Shown piece after piece: positions 1-11,384 of a stretch of 64,000 nt of DNA. The position numbers and the translations under genes are program-made. Source of the stretch: Dendrolimus kikuchii. Taxonomy: Eukaryota > Arthropoda > Insecta > Lepidoptera > Lasiocampidae. The notes under the pieces are model-generated. The model saw nothing but the letters and a program-made list of their open reading frames with translations, ran no database searches and was not told the origin of the DNA. Location of the stretch: positions 10,585,833 to 10,649,832 of the forward strand of contig CM034415.1 of assembly GCA_019925095.2 (NCBI GenBank). Reading direction: 5' to 3'. Numbering within the stretch: the first letter of the stretch is position 1; each line of letters opens with the position of its first letter.

Positions 1-72
1 AATAGCGCTCTGTTGTTCGTGCCTACCCCGCAAGGGAACTGGTGTGAAGTTATGTATGTATGTATGTATGTA
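1..72 (+). mobile_element. RTE-like LINE 3' end (cut by window edge)
   Basis: Last about 50 bp of the family (GCGCTCTGTTGTTCGTGCC) followed by (TATG)n. Confidence 0.85.
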
Positions 73-333
73 CCAATCCCCATATGTTGCAACTAGAAAG
101 ACAAAAAATCATTTTATTCAGGAAAAATTACATTGGATAGTGTAGGTATAATTGTTAACAAATTTAAAACTAAAGTAACATAATTTTCTCCTAAAAGTAG
201 CATCAGTCTCAGCATGATGCTGGTCTTTTAAAACCAGCCCTGATCTTCCGCTGAACCTTCAAGGTACTGTCACGGCAGACATTACATCACTGCAAAGCAT
301 GAAAGTAGAATCTTAAATAACGTGTGTGTGTAT

Positions 334-647
334 TTTTTTTTATTGTAGGAGTTCAGCAGACAGGCAGACGGCCCACTTAATGGAAAGCGGTTACCATCGC
401 CTATAGACATTTGCAGCACCAAAGGTGCTACAAATGCGCTGCTGCTCTCTTAAGGGAGACTGGAACCTGGTCATTAATGCCGGAACACAACACAAGGTTG
501 TTATGGCGGCATACTCTAGACCAGGGGTGGTCGCCATCCAGTCGAGCAAATACCCTAGCACCTGGCTGTGGGTTGTTTAGTCGCCTCTTACGACAGGCCG
601 CCCGGCCGCAGGAAATTGTATTCTTTCTCCGTTCCTGCACGGATATA
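334..647 (-). mobile_element. A-tailed repeat family, full copy
   Basis: In its own direction the family runs from CCGTGCAGGAACGGAGAAAG through GTCGTAAGAGGCGAC, AACCCACAGCCAGGTGGTAG and GTTCCGGCATTAGTGACCAG to CTCCTGCAATAAA and a poly(A) tail. About 300 bp. No coding capacity or Pol III boxes were recognised; probably the 3' end of a LINE, or a SINE-like derivative. Confidence 0.85.
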
Positions 648-657
648 TATATACACA

Positions 658-866
658 CTAGCTGTCCCAGCAGGCGTTGTTCTGCCCTGAAGAAATAAAA
701 TGTAGAACCCGATTCCAGCACCACCTATAGGGTCCAAATGTAAGCTATCCTATCTTTCAAGTCGGATCAAACTGCACATGGTGTGCAAATTTGATTAAAA
801 TCGGTCAAGTAGTTTAGGAGTCCATCGCGGACAAACAACTTGACTCGTAATTTATATATATTAAGA
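658..866 (+). mobile_element. CTAGCTGTCCCRGCAG repeat family
   Basis: About 205 bp, from CTAGCTGTCCCAGCAGGCGT through ATCAAACTGCACATGGTGTG and AAAATCGGTCAAGTAGTTTA to a TATATATTA end. Class unknown; possibly Helitron-like. Confidence 0.7.
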
Positions 867-1063
867 TATACATACAACTAGATATCTGAACAAAAAAAAT
901 CTCCCCACATTTTCGCTCCACCATAATATTGTGCAGTTTTATTTGAAAAACATGACACTGGTTTAAAATGAACAACAGTTGTAGGATGTTGATTGTTTTT
1001 GAGCCAAAATTATACGTCAAGTAGGAAAATCTGAAATGATTACTTAAATGTGTCTTTTTACAT

Positions 1064-1405
1064 ACATATATACATACATAACTTCACGCCAGTTCCCTCG
1101 CGGGGTAGGCACGAACAACAAAGCGCCATTTAGGCTTATTCTTACACACCTCACTTGCTTCTTTGACATTCATAACTCTCGTCATGCACGCTCGTCTGTT
1201 CTTAAGGCTCCTGACATCACCTTCTGTTAGTACACAATCAATTTGATCATGGAAGGTGTGTCGTGGCCTTCCACGACTTCTGCATCCATCCACTTTTCGC
1301 ATTGTATATCTGTTTAGTCATTCTTTCCACATGCCCGAACCAGCGGAGCATTCCTTTCCTTACCTTCACCCTGACACTCTCTTTCTTACTTCGGTATTAC
1401 GAACG
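1064..1405 (-). mobile_element. RTE-like LINE 3' fragment, same target as the neighbouring copy
   Basis: About 340 bp of the same 3' end ((TATG)n tail, RGRPRHTFHDQ coding), lying head-to-tail with the longer copy. The target sequence TGTCTTTTTACAT occurs before it, between the two copies, and after the second. Confidence 0.9.
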
Positions 1406-1418
1406 TGTCTTTTTACAT

Positions 1419-3151
1419 ACATACATACATACATACATAACTTCACGCCAGTTCCCTCGCGGGGTAGGCACGAACAACAGAGTGCCATTTAGGCTTATTC
1501 TTACACACCTCACTTGCCTCTTTGACATTCATAACTCTTGTCATGCAAGCTCGTCTGTTCTTAAGGCTCCTGACATCACCTTCTGCTAGTACACGATCAA
1601 TTTGATCATGGAAGGTGTGTCGTGGCCTTCCACGACTTCTGCATCCATCCACTTTTGCATTGTATATCTGTTTAGTCATTCTTTCATCATGCATTCTTTC
1701 CACATGCGCGAACCACCGGAGCATTCCTTTCCTTACCTTCACCCCGACACTCTCTTTCAGACCAACTCTCTTTCTTACTTCGGTATTACGAACGCGGTCC
1801 GCGAGCGTCACTCCGCAGATTTTGCGCAGTGCTCGCATCTCGACCGCGTTTACTCTACTTTCATGCTCTTTCTTCCATACCCAACTCTCGCTTCCATACG
1901 TGAGCGTAGGTACCAGCACCGCGTTGTGTACGGCGAGCTGGGCCTTCTGGCTGAGGTTCTTAGCGCCTAGAAGTTTACCTAACGCTCCATTTAAACTATT
2001 CCCCAAATTCACTCTTCTTTCTATATCAGCGGTGTACCTTCCATCCCTGCTAAAAGCACATCCAAGATATACAAACTCATTCACTTGCTCCAGCATAACA
2101 TCATCGACCATTATCCTTGCATTCGTTCTGGTTTCTTCTCTTTCAAACACCATAACCTTTGTTTTCTTCGCATTCAAATGTAAGCCTCTCGCCTGACAGT
2201 CATCTTTCATCATTGTGACTAGTGTTTGCAGTTCTGATGGCGATTCGGCTAAAAGCACGGCATCATCCGCATAAAGCAAGGTGCTTACAACTAGATCACT
2301 CATCCGCACCCCAACATCCATCAATCTTATTCTCTGGAGACAATCGTCCAGATATAGGATGAACAGCAAAGCCGACAGCACGCAGCCCTGGCGGACGCCA
2401 ATATTGACGTCAAACCAGGGCGACAGGCTGCCTTCCACTCGCACGCATGCCATACAGCCCTCGTAAGTGGACTGCACAGCACGCATCAATTGGCCATTAA
2501 TCCCATATCCGGGCAATATGTCCCAGAGGTCCTTCCGCACAACCCTGTCAAATGCTTTCTCTAGATCCACAAAACCGCAGAAAACCTTCCGGCCCAAAGC
2601 CAGCTGCTTCTCTACGATATTGCGGAGAGAGAAAACTTGATCCATACATCCCCTTCCATTTCTGAAACCACCTTGTGCATCCCACAGTAATCCATCGGAT
2701 ACAACTCTCATTCTCTTTTCAATAATCTTCGCATACACTTTAGATGCTGTGCTGATCAAACTGATGGCCCTGTAGCTGGCGCACTCCATACGTGACCCCT
2801 TGCCTTTATACAAGGGCACGATGACAGCGCGCCTCCAGTCCTTGGGAACCTTTCCCGTCCTCCAGCACAAGTTGCATAAGGACAGGAAAGCGTCCCGGAC
2901 GCAGGTTCCACCATATTTGATCATCTCAGCAGACACACTATCGATTCCTACTGCCTTTCCATTTTTCAGACTTCTTATCGACCATTCGATCTCTTCCAAA
3001 GTGATCTCGGATGCTGACTCCTCGGAGTCGGTCACAGACTCAGTCGTGGTGCCAGCATCCGGGATATCATCATACATTTCTCTAAAATATTCACTCCATC
3101 GCGCTAATACCTCTTGTGGGTTAGCAAGAACGTCCCCTGCTTTAGATTTTG
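1419..3151 (-). mobile_element. RTE-like LINE, long 5'-truncated copy with open RT frame
   Basis: Longest copy of the main LINE family. An open frame of about 570 codons runs from 3151 to the stop at 1443. It holds reverse transcriptase motifs FVDLEKAFDRV, GVRQGCVLSALLFILYLDD and LLYADDAVLLAE, then the C-terminal YGSESWVWK...RKGMLRWFAHVERM region and the tail RSRGRPRHTFHDQ. YADD is intact. The 3' end is (TATG)n, typical of RTE-like elements. The endonuclease half is missing. A 14-bp target duplication GTGTCTTTTTACAT flanks it. Confidence 0.9.
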
Positions 3152-3500
3152 TGTCTTTTTACATTATCATAAATCCATTATTTGGTGTCAGTCAAGTCTA
3201 CAATATGGCTAAGTTGATACACACATCTGACAAGGTTGTACAGTTTTATACAACTTGTAATCCTAATCGCCAGTTCTCGTTTGCGCAGAAAAGTACAGAC
3301 CAGTTTCCGATATGTAAATGATTTATATTGAAAAAACTATTTGCAAGCGGAAATGGCAGTGTGTTGCTTGCTATGCGTTCTTAGCTCTCTCCCGCTTACA
3401 CGATTCGTACACTGTCACGCGCTATTAAAACTGCTCTATTGTATAGCTACATTGGGAGGAATTATTAGTTGTGTAAAACTATATATGTTTGTCCGTTCTT

Positions 3501-3750
3501 TATTTTTTTTTTTTTTTTTTTTTATTGCAGTAGTTCAGCAGACAGGCAGACGGCCCACTAGATGGAAAGCGGTTACCATCGCCTATGGACATTTGCAACA
3601 ACAAAGGTGCTACAAATGCGCTGCTGCTCTCTTAAGGGAGACTGGAACCTGGTCACTAATGCCGGAACACAACACAAGGTTGTTATGGCGGCATACTCTA
3701 GACCAGGGGTGGTCGCCATCCAGTCGAGCAAATACTCTACCACCTGGCAT
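3501..3750 (-). mobile_element. A-tailed repeat family, truncated copy
   Basis: A poly(T) stretch marks the tail; the 5' 65 bp are missing. It lies just upstream of the CCAP start exon, so it may be part of the promoter or 5' UTR intron. Confidence 0.85.
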
Positions 3751-3901
3751 ACTTTATTACCCTGGCATACTTTACTTTATCTACGAAGAACAAAAATACA
3801 AAATTATTATTGTCTTATACTACTCCATCTACTCAACATGCAATTTAGGCGGTAATTAAAAAAAAATCTCTTAATTATTATTTTTTTAATTTGTTTTTCA
3901 G

Positions 3902-6900
3902 ATACGCCATTTTGCCGAACTGACCGCTGTCACATTTCCCGCCATGGCCGTCTCGCGCGTTTCTTTATACGTAGTCATCGCTTTACTCGTCATAGAGTGC
4001 TGTTATGCGGCTACAGTAAGTTCACTAATTATTTTTTTTATAAATATACTCCATCCAATGGTTTATTTTACTTTTGACGTTTCCACTCTTATCGTTACGA
4101 ATTTTTTTACAGTAAATGTCACAATTGTCATACTTCATTTCTTGAGGCGATGTACTAGTGACGTGCTGAGAGTCACATACATTATAAAGCACAGATTCTA
4201 AGCTATCGTCATCATGGCTACGTTCCATTAGGGACTCACAACGCCCATGTTCACGATAGCGATTTTTCCCATTCCACTTTTTTTTTTTTTTTTTTTTTAT
4301 TGCAGGAGATCAGCAGACAGGCAGACGGCCCACTTGATGAAAAGCGGTTACTATCGCCTATGGACTTTGCAACACCAAAGGTGCTACAAATGCGCTGCTG
4401 CTCTCTTAAGGGAGACTGGAACCTGGTCACTAATGCCGGAACACAACTCAAGTTGTTATGGCGACATACTTTAGACCAGGGGTGGTAGCCATCCAGTCGG
4501 GCAAATGCCCTACCACCTGGCAAACTTGCTTGCCAGAGTTACAATTGTAAACCCAAGTGGAACAGTTATTCTATCCACCACTTACCATGGATCGTTGTGA
4601 GCGTTGTGTGATCGAAAATGATGACGTCATTAGTGATGTTTTCGCCACGACCATAACGACCGCGGTCACCTTGTGGAACGGAGCCTTTTGGGCATTGTGA
4701 GCTACTAATGGAGCGCCATGCATATCTCTTATGGTATTTAATCGATTTGAATTGAAACTGTTTTAATAAGGTGAATACCACAGCCTTTCTCTTGCATTAA
4801 TTCACTTTTAGGTATAAACATTTGGAGTATATGGCTTATTTATTACGTTAAACAGTATTTTTAGCGAATGATAGAATATTATTATGTATGTAAGTGAACT
4901 AAATCGATTAAAATTTATTGACAGAGAAACTCGATTTTTATATAAAATCATTTTGCTGCTTTTGATAATTTAGGGCATCACGAATTGGCCACTGATTGAC
5001 TTGTCAAAAATAAAATAAAATTTAAAGTAGAGTATAATTCTAAAACATCATGATTAATAACTACCCTGTTTGATTCGGTTAAATATTTGATGTCATTAGC
5101 ATTCTATTCTAGTACGAAAAGTTTCGATTGGCTCTATCAACTATGCCGTTGTGCAGTTCTAAACCAAAACCCGTAATACATATTTGTATGCTTTAATTTC
5201 AGATTCCACGAGGCTTCGACCCAAGGATCGGAGATGAGGTTGTAATGGCTCCAAAGAAACGACCCTTCTGCAACGCATTTACTGGTAAACAAATATTTTA
5301 TTTATATTAATTATCTGTACCTTGCAATCCGGAATATTTTGTATCTGTTAATCAGTAGTTACCTATATGGAGGTAAGGAGTATCATCTGTATATATGAAA
5401 AAGTGTACGTCGAAATGCATTAAATTAGGATGGCGCCACTTTGGCATCAGGGTGAATTTTAAAGAAAGCGCCAAAAGTTATTAGAGTAGTATTATAGTGT
5501 TTTAGTTTTATAAAATTAAATATTACAAAATCACTAAGCGTATTATTCAAAATTCACGAAATAAAATCACTATTCACGTTTTCACATAACAATTCTTTGA
5601 GGTTATATTTAGTTTAATTTAAATTACTTTGTAAATTACTACGTAAATAGTTGACGTTTTATAACAGTATACTGCCACCAACTACTCTACTCGCCAAAGA
5701 TATTAATTTTCTTAACTCGGCATACTTCGATTCGTCTACAACAGCTACATTCATACCATACCCTTTGTCTACACCAGCGCCATTGTGGACGGTTTTTGAA
5801 CTGTTATTTACAGCTTACAACTGGACACTTCTTCAACTATTTTCCTATATGAAATGATTCTCCTCACATTTACCCTCCATAATTACCTATTCATCAGTGC
5901 ATCGATTTATGAATTAGCAAACAATTCATTACTCTGGCAAGATTAAATATGGCGATTTCAGCGCCGCGTCTGTGTGACTGCTTTCGTGGTGCGGTCTGTA
6001 ATATTGAATTGTGTGTGTGAATTTTTAGTACAACTCATGGAGATTTTCAAAGATGTCATTTGACAAATATTTCAAATTTGAGTATCGTTTTAGACCGTAT
6101 GTAAACTTTTCTGATCTCTTTGGTTCGTGCAAAATAGTAACTTTTTTTATATTTTGACAAACTAACTTTAAAAGAAAATGAATAAATTAAACTATAAATA
6201 GGGCGCCTAAATGGCGCTCTGTTGTTCGTGCCTACCCCGCAAGGGAACTGGCGTGAAGTTATGTATGTATGTATGTATAAATAGGGCGTTCCACTAGTAG
6301 TCCACAACGCCCAAAACGCCCAGTTCGCCGTACCACAAGGCGACCGCAATCGTTGTGGTCGTGGCGAAAACGTCACTAATGACCTCATCATTTTCGATCA
6401 CACAACGCTCACAACGACCCACGTCAAGAGGTGGGTCGAATAGCCGTTCCACTTGGGTCTACGACTGTGACGCCGGCAAGCAAGTGAAACGGGAAAAATC
6501 GGCGGTCGTGAACGTGGTCGTTGTGACTCCCTAGTGGAACGTAGCCAAAATCTAGTAGCAGACCGCTGTCAGTTGGAAACGTGCCCAAAAGACTGGCTAC
6601 ATTACCTCGCTGAATGGAATGCTAATGCACTGCCCGAGATATAGAGCAGTGTTTTGTGGACTCATGGACTCATGAACGATACAAAATAACGAAGGTTATT
6701 CATAAATAAATTTAAAATACATTCGTGTTATAGTACATTATGGTACTAGTGTGTAACGTTGGTGATTACCGCCGAGGCGCCATTGAGACTCGAGCCGTAG
6801 GCGAGGGTCTTAAGAGAGCCGAGGACGGTAATCATCAATACACACGTGTATCATACGACGTTTTTCAACACACTTGTGAATAAAATAACAACAAAAACTC

Positions 6901-8996
6901 ATTTTATTTAGTAGATAAAAAAAAGTTATATATGAGTGAAAGTTTTATTTATTAAACACGTACGAGTTAAAATTATCTATTTAAATAAGAAGTTGCATGA
7001 AATGAGCAAGCAATAGGAACATTAATTTATTTGTTCTATAGAACACGATCTTTTTTTTTTTGAATAAAAACTTTTTTAAGAACAAAGCAACTCAACCAAT
7101 AAAATTTAAAAAAATATCTATAACTCACTAGTGAGTTATAATGTTTTTTACTCACAGTTTGATAATGGGTGTCATTCTGTGCCTAATTGCGGTGACCATA
7201 GAGCCACTTTATGAGCAAGTGTGTTGAAAAATAATTTTATATGTAAGGTTAGATAGATTGTAAAGTGTGCTAAAAATGTAAGGCGTAGCGCATTTGCAGC
7301 AAGTGATTATTGTAAAATATATTTTTTGTTTTTAACCGTGCAGGAACGGAAGAAGTATACAAATTACTGCGGCCGGGCGGCCTGTCGTAAGAGGCGACGA
7401 AACAACCCACAGCCAGGTGGTAGGGCATTTGCCCGACTGGATGGTTACCACCCCTGGTCTAGAGCATGTCGCCATAACAACTTTGAGTTGTGTTCCGGCA
7501 TTAGTGACCAGGTTCCAGACTCACTTAAGAGAGCAGCAGCGCATTTGTAGCACCTTTGGTGTTGCAAATGTCCATAGGCGATGGTAACCGCTTTCCATCC
7601 AGTGGGCCGTCTGCCTGTCTACTGAACTCCTGCAATAAAAAATTTTAAAAATGTGACAATAATATTTTCGAGTTAATTTAAAGCGCCCCTTGCGACAATC
7701 TTTGGAACTAATATTATCACTGACACACTTCATCGGAACTGTCGTACTTTGCGCCTTGACTAGAATGCACAAAATATCAGTTTGTATTATGAAACATAAA
7801 ACCTGAGATAATAAATTGGGATTTTTCAGGATGTGGTCGCAAAAGGTCTCTGGGGGCTCCCGGAATGCCAGCACAGGAATTGAACAGGCAAAGACAGGTG
7901 AGGCAATCTATATAGGTACTATAATAAATTTGTAAATGGTTCGAGTTTGCACAATGCGAATTGAAATATATTTTTGGGTGTTGTCTTTGGTTTTTTTTTT
8001 GGGCTTTAGGAGTACAAGCGTTTTTGCAGACATTTTTGCAGGCGTACAATTTCGGGGTTATCTGGAAGGCTGGGCCAAACTTGCCTCTAAAAAGCTTGTG
8101 TGCTAAACCGGTCCAAGTAGTACTTCAAAGCTCTACAAAGCGCAAATCAGATCGCATATGGAGTAGTTCTCACATTTATGGGCCAAAACACCGCCGTTCG
8201 TATAAACGACGATCCCATATTAACCTAGCCTTCGAAGAGGCTTCGCGTCCCTCTGTGCATTCTACCGCCTTTACAACAGGGAGTGCTACGAGTAATTATT
8301 TGATCCGGTGCCAACACCTCACTTTTACAACCGCTCTGCTCGCCAGTGACGGGATGTTCACCCCCAATTTCTTGAGCTTCCAAGCTCAACTACGCAACGG
8401 TTCACTAGAACATTCAAAACGGGGATGCCGAAGACCGCATGCAATGGAGAAGAAAATGTAGGAAAACAGACCCTGCGCAAACGCTCCGATTGCAACCAGA
8501 ACTTAACGTTCGGTTCATGATGAAGTATTAGTAGAATTCGCCACAACAGCAGGAAAGGGATCTTAGTCCATACAGCCTATTCTGATATTTAACTCTTCGT
8601 ATAGCCATGGAGGACATATCTCTAGAAATTTATAAAAAAAAATATTCTCATAATGGTCAGTTTGGATTAAAGCCTTACAAGTCTATCGTTGTTTTCCTTC
8701 TCCCAAAGTCTTAACATTCTTTTCTAATTTTCGTTTTACTAATAACTTAAGTTTGATAAGGAATTAAATTAAGTTCCCGCCAAAAACTCTTAGACTAGAT
8801 AATATAAAACAAACTTTTTAATATTTTTTTCTAGTACGTTGACGAAGAGAGCCTTGGCTCGATGCTGGACTCTGAGACAACCATTGAAGAGCTTTCACGT
8901 CAAATTTTATCCGAAGCTAAGCTATGGGAGGCAATCCAGGAAGCAAGCGCCGAGATCGCGAGGAGAAAGCAGAAGGAGTTAGCCTACAACCAATAA
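3902..8996 (+). CDS. CCAP: Crustacean cardioactive peptide (CCAP) precursor, four coding exons
   Basis: The gene encodes the secreted precursor of CCAP, an amidated neuropeptide acting in ecdysis behaviour and in heart and gut contraction. Coding exons are 3944-4015, 5203-5284, 7830-7897 and 8835-8996, giving 127 aa. Seen: signal peptide at residues 1 to about 23 (hydrophobic VVIALLVIECCYA); a spacer ending KKR; mature PFCNAFTGC at 45-53; amidation Gly54 plus RKR at 55-57; a 70-residue C-terminal associated peptide ending AYNQ. All junctions are GT-AG and phases match (0, 1, 0). The nonapeptide matches the arthropod CCAP sequence exactly, so the identification is very firm. A TTTTTCAG acceptor at 3901 suggests an unseen 5' UTR exon upstream. 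The gene converges on trissin downstream. Introns 2 and 3 hold MITE, LINE and A-tailed insertions. Confidence 0.97.
3944..4015 (+). CDS. CCAP: CCAP coding exon 1 (signal peptide)
   Basis: It encodes the first 24 residues, MAVSRVSLYV onward to CCYAAT, a typical N-terminal signal peptide. The ATG lies in GCCATGG. The donor is GTAAGT at 4016, phase 0. The exon opens after an AG at 3900-3901, so 42 nt of 5' UTR share it. Confidence 0.95.
4216..4706 (+). mobile_element. MITE with ACGTTCCAYTAG termini, interrupted
   Basis: The ends are inverted repeats: ACGTTCCATTAGGGACTCAC and the reverse complement of GAGCTACTAATGGAGCGCC. It is about 240 bp without the A-tailed insertion. A conserved AATGATGACGTCATTAGTGA palindrome lies inside. 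Confidence 0.78.
4278..4531 (-). mobile_element. A-tailed repeat inserted into a MITE
   Basis: It interrupts a GTTCCACT-type MITE exactly between CCACTT and GCTTGCC, with ACTT on both sides. Lies in CCAP intron 1. Confidence 0.85.
5203..5284 (+). CDS. CCAP: CCAP coding exon 2 (spacer and most of the peptide)
   Basis: The acceptor is TTTAATTTCAG. It encodes residues 25-51: the spacer IPRGFDPRIGDEVVMAPKKR and then PFCNAFT of the mature peptide. The donor is G|GTAAAC, phase 1, which splits the Gly codon of the nonapeptide. Confidence 0.97.
6205..6278 (+). mobile_element. RTE-like LINE 3' stub
   Basis: Only the terminal about 60 bp and the (TATG)n tail are present, directly before a MITE copy. 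Confidence 0.85.
6286..6552 (-). mobile_element. MITE with ACGTTCCAYTAG termini
   Basis: Reverse-oriented copy in CCAP intron 2, GGGCGTTCCACTAGTAGTCC to AGTGGAACGTAGCC. It is rich in CAACGACC repeats. Confidence 0.8.
6747..6848. repeat. Hairpin-forming segment paired with the MITE
   Basis: GTGTGTAAC...GGTGATTACCG pairs with CGGTAATCATCAATACACAC. An inner GACTCGAGCC...GGCGAGGGTC stem lies between. Also present at about 26586-26690. Confidence 0.65.
6861..7231. mobile_element. MITE with 16-bp TTTTTCAACACACTTG inverted ends
   Basis: Perfect terminal inverted repeats; about 370 bp. It contains a 22-bp perfect palindrome centred on ACTAGT at about 7118-7139. A hairpin-forming segment at 6747-6848 precedes it, as in the second copy. 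Confidence 0.8.
7339..7648 (+). mobile_element. A-tailed repeat family, full copy
   Basis: Complete copy in CCAP intron 2, about 180 bp before exon 3, sense to the gene. Confidence 0.85.
7830..7897 (+). CDS. CCAP: CCAP coding exon 3 (end of the peptide, amidation and cleavage site)
   Basis: The acceptor is ATTTTTCAG. The exon completes Gly52, then encodes Cys53, amidation Gly54 and RKR, followed by SLGAPGMPAQELNRQRQ. The donor is CAG|GTGAGG, phase 0. Confidence 0.97.
8060..8412 (+). pseudogene. CR1/Jockey-like reverse transcriptase relic
   Basis: In shifting frames the sequence recalls the end of a LINE ORF: PNLPLKSLCAK (for NLASKKLGVLNR), DDPILT, STTQRFTRTF. It resembles the minus-strand relic at 36.5-37.6 kb. 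No intact frame. Confidence 0.6.
8413..8530 (+). mobile_element. Degenerate tail of the second RTE-like family
   Basis: AAAACGGGGATGCCGAAGAC and the following 100 bp align by eye with 16384-16500 (AAAACGGGGGATGCTGAAGA). Heavily decayed; lies in CCAP intron 3. Confidence 0.7.
8835..8996 (+). CDS. CCAP: CCAP coding exon 4 (C-terminal associated peptide)
   Basis: The acceptor is TTTTTTTCTAG. It encodes 53 residues starting YVDEESLGSMLD and ending KELAYNQ, then TAA. AATAAA at 8992-8997 overlaps the stop codon and could act as a poly(A) signal, though this is uncertain. Confidence 0.94.
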   Translation, partial: YVDEESLGSMLDSETTIEELSRQILSEAKLWEAIQEASAEIARRKQKELAYNQ

Positions 8997-9332
8997 ATTA
9001 GCAAAAAATAGAAAAACGACAGATCGGCCATTTTGAATCCGTAGCGTAATTTAAATTTGGAACGGACTTTGGCGCCATTTTGTACTTTTGTGACGTTAGA
9101 GGTTAGGTATTTATTAGGCGCTATATACACTATCTATGCGGTAGTGTATAACGAGCTTTCTGAGAAAAATCAGTAAACATTATTTAGGTAATTTTTTCTA
9201 TAATATAAGTTTATGTACGTGACACAATCTAGTCATGTAATTTAGGATATTTCCTGGGTATTCTTTTATTATAAATATGTAATGTTTTTTAAACCTTTTA
9301 AAATAATAAGTCATATTAGATTTCACTTTTTG

Positions 9333-9392
9333 AATAGATTTGTTTCATATCGATATCACTCGTTAGTGATATCGATATAAAACAAATCTATT
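9333..9392. repeat. 28-bp hairpin with 4-nt loop downstream of CCAP
   Basis: Arms 9333-9360 and 9365-9392 match at 27 of 28 positions around the loop CGTT. The core is ATATCGATATCACT. It lies 340 bp past the CCAP stop. Confidence 0.85.
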
Positions 9393-9470
9393 ACATCTCT
9401 ACATCTCTACAAATGTTGGTAATCAACTTATGCCCCGTCTCTATATTTTACCGACCGTGAATTTGTTTGA

Positions 9471-9680
9471 CTACCGGTTGAAATTTGACATAAGCTCCAT
9501 ACAAGTAATGCCAAATTCAATCGATGATAAGGCAAGTGTGAATACTAAGATATAGGTACCAGCCATTTTATTATACGTCACTGATGACCGGTTCCTATAT
9601 CTTATTAATTCACTTGCCTTACTATCCGTTGAATTTTGATATTACTTGTATGGAGCATATGTTAAATTTTAACCGATAAT
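9471..9680. mobile_element. Foldback element with about 86-bp imperfect arms
   Basis: Arms at about 9471-9556 and 9593-9680 share CTCCATACAAGTAAT, TTGAATTT and CACTTGCCTTA-type blocks in inverted order. A related single arm is seen at 33110-33240. Confidence 0.65.
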
Positions 9681-11384
9681 AAGACGAATGAACGATTGGT
9701 TTAGATATAATAACGAGCCATGAGTCATGACTAACGATTTAATGCCATAGATAGATCGTGTACATAGCGCTTTATTTAAGAAAAATGACGTCACAACTTA
9801 ATAGTAGTTATCCAATACAGATAAAAAAGACTTTTTAAATTGATATAATTATAGGAAAATATGCGCTCATTTAAACATTAAATTACAATGAAAAGTAATA
9901 ATTTGTTGTTAAGTATTATAATTTATTAGATTTTCGGAAAGAGTTATATATAGAAGTATTTTTAAGACCTAGGAGGTGACTTGTTGTAGAGAGCGCCATG
10001 TTGTTTTTATCTACTGTCAATTTTTGACAGCTGTCATTTTGATAAAATATTTGAGATTATATTGTTAAGTTATTTTTATTGGTAAAAATAAGAATTATAA
10101 TGTGGTAAACGTGGTTCTTCGAATGAAAATGAATATCATTTACATATAGTTTTCTACACATTAGCAATCATATACTTCGTTTTACAATTTGACAGCTGTC
10201 ACAATTAAAAATTCAAGATGGCGTGTATTTAGAGCTATAAAATGTGAAAAAATAACAACTTAATCATTAATATTATTAATATAAATACTCGAATGTTTTG
10301 AAAATAAATGAAAAATCATTTGTCTGGATATATTGTTTTATTAGTTCGATTTTTATTTATTATTTAACACATTAACTTTTATATCCCTATAAAAATAATA
10401 TATCGATTTACTTTCAAATAAAAAAAAAGAAAAATTCAAAAAATACAATAAATAAATTTCACTGAACATTTATATATTTTTATTTACTTTGAAACGTGAA
10501 AATAAAATTTGTAAGAATGGCAATCTCCCAGTTAAAACCTTTTAACAAAGGAATTATTATTTTTATTTAAATAACATCATACCAAGCGAAAAATAATGGC
10601 TTTTGACTCCATTTATTCAGAACTATTCAGAAGCTTTTTAGAGTCTTAACTCTAGTTCCAGTAAAAACTTATTTTTACTGAGGAATTTTAGCTTCTCTTT
10701 ATTTACTATTTTTTTTTGGATTTTATGGCTTGGCAGCTTAGGCCTTTAAGCCAGACCTTAGATTCAATGAAGTTTCTTCATTTCCTTAAACCTATGTGTA
10801 GCACAGCTGAACTGTAGGTTATCAGCTAGTGCCATTCAACGGAGTTCTTGTGACAACTCAAAAGGCCACATTTGACTTCACAGTTCACATTTCTCACAAA
10901 ACACATAATTTGTACTCAAAAACTATCAATATCCTACAACTATTGTTCATTTTAGAGTAATTTTACACATTTTTAGAAAATAAAACTGCACAGCACAACA
11001 TCTCCTTTCAGTTCCCGCCAAAAACTCCCTTTATTTACTACTTTCATCAAAGCCACAGACAAAAATAAGTTTTTTTTAATCTCTGTAAACAGTGCTGATA
11101 TTTTTACGCGTCTATCAATCCAGCCATGTAATAGACGCATTTTTTTCTTAACTACTATTTATTTTTATAGGGATTTTGGATTTAAAGTACTAAAATATGT
11201 TTATTATACAAAATATACATTTACAATCGCTAAATTGACAGGGGCTTAGTTTGACTATGTGATACCCCTTGAAAATAGCTGAGCGGACTGTAATTTTAGA
11301 GTAACAAAGACTAGGTAGGAAAATTCTGGAAATTGCAAAGTGTACCTTAATTAATATTTTCTTAAGTTTTCGCGACTTGTATAC

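Noticed and set aside
7961..8461. Open frame of 166 codons in CCAP intron 3
   Set aside because: It crosses two decayed LINE pieces in the wrong frame; no domain of its own.
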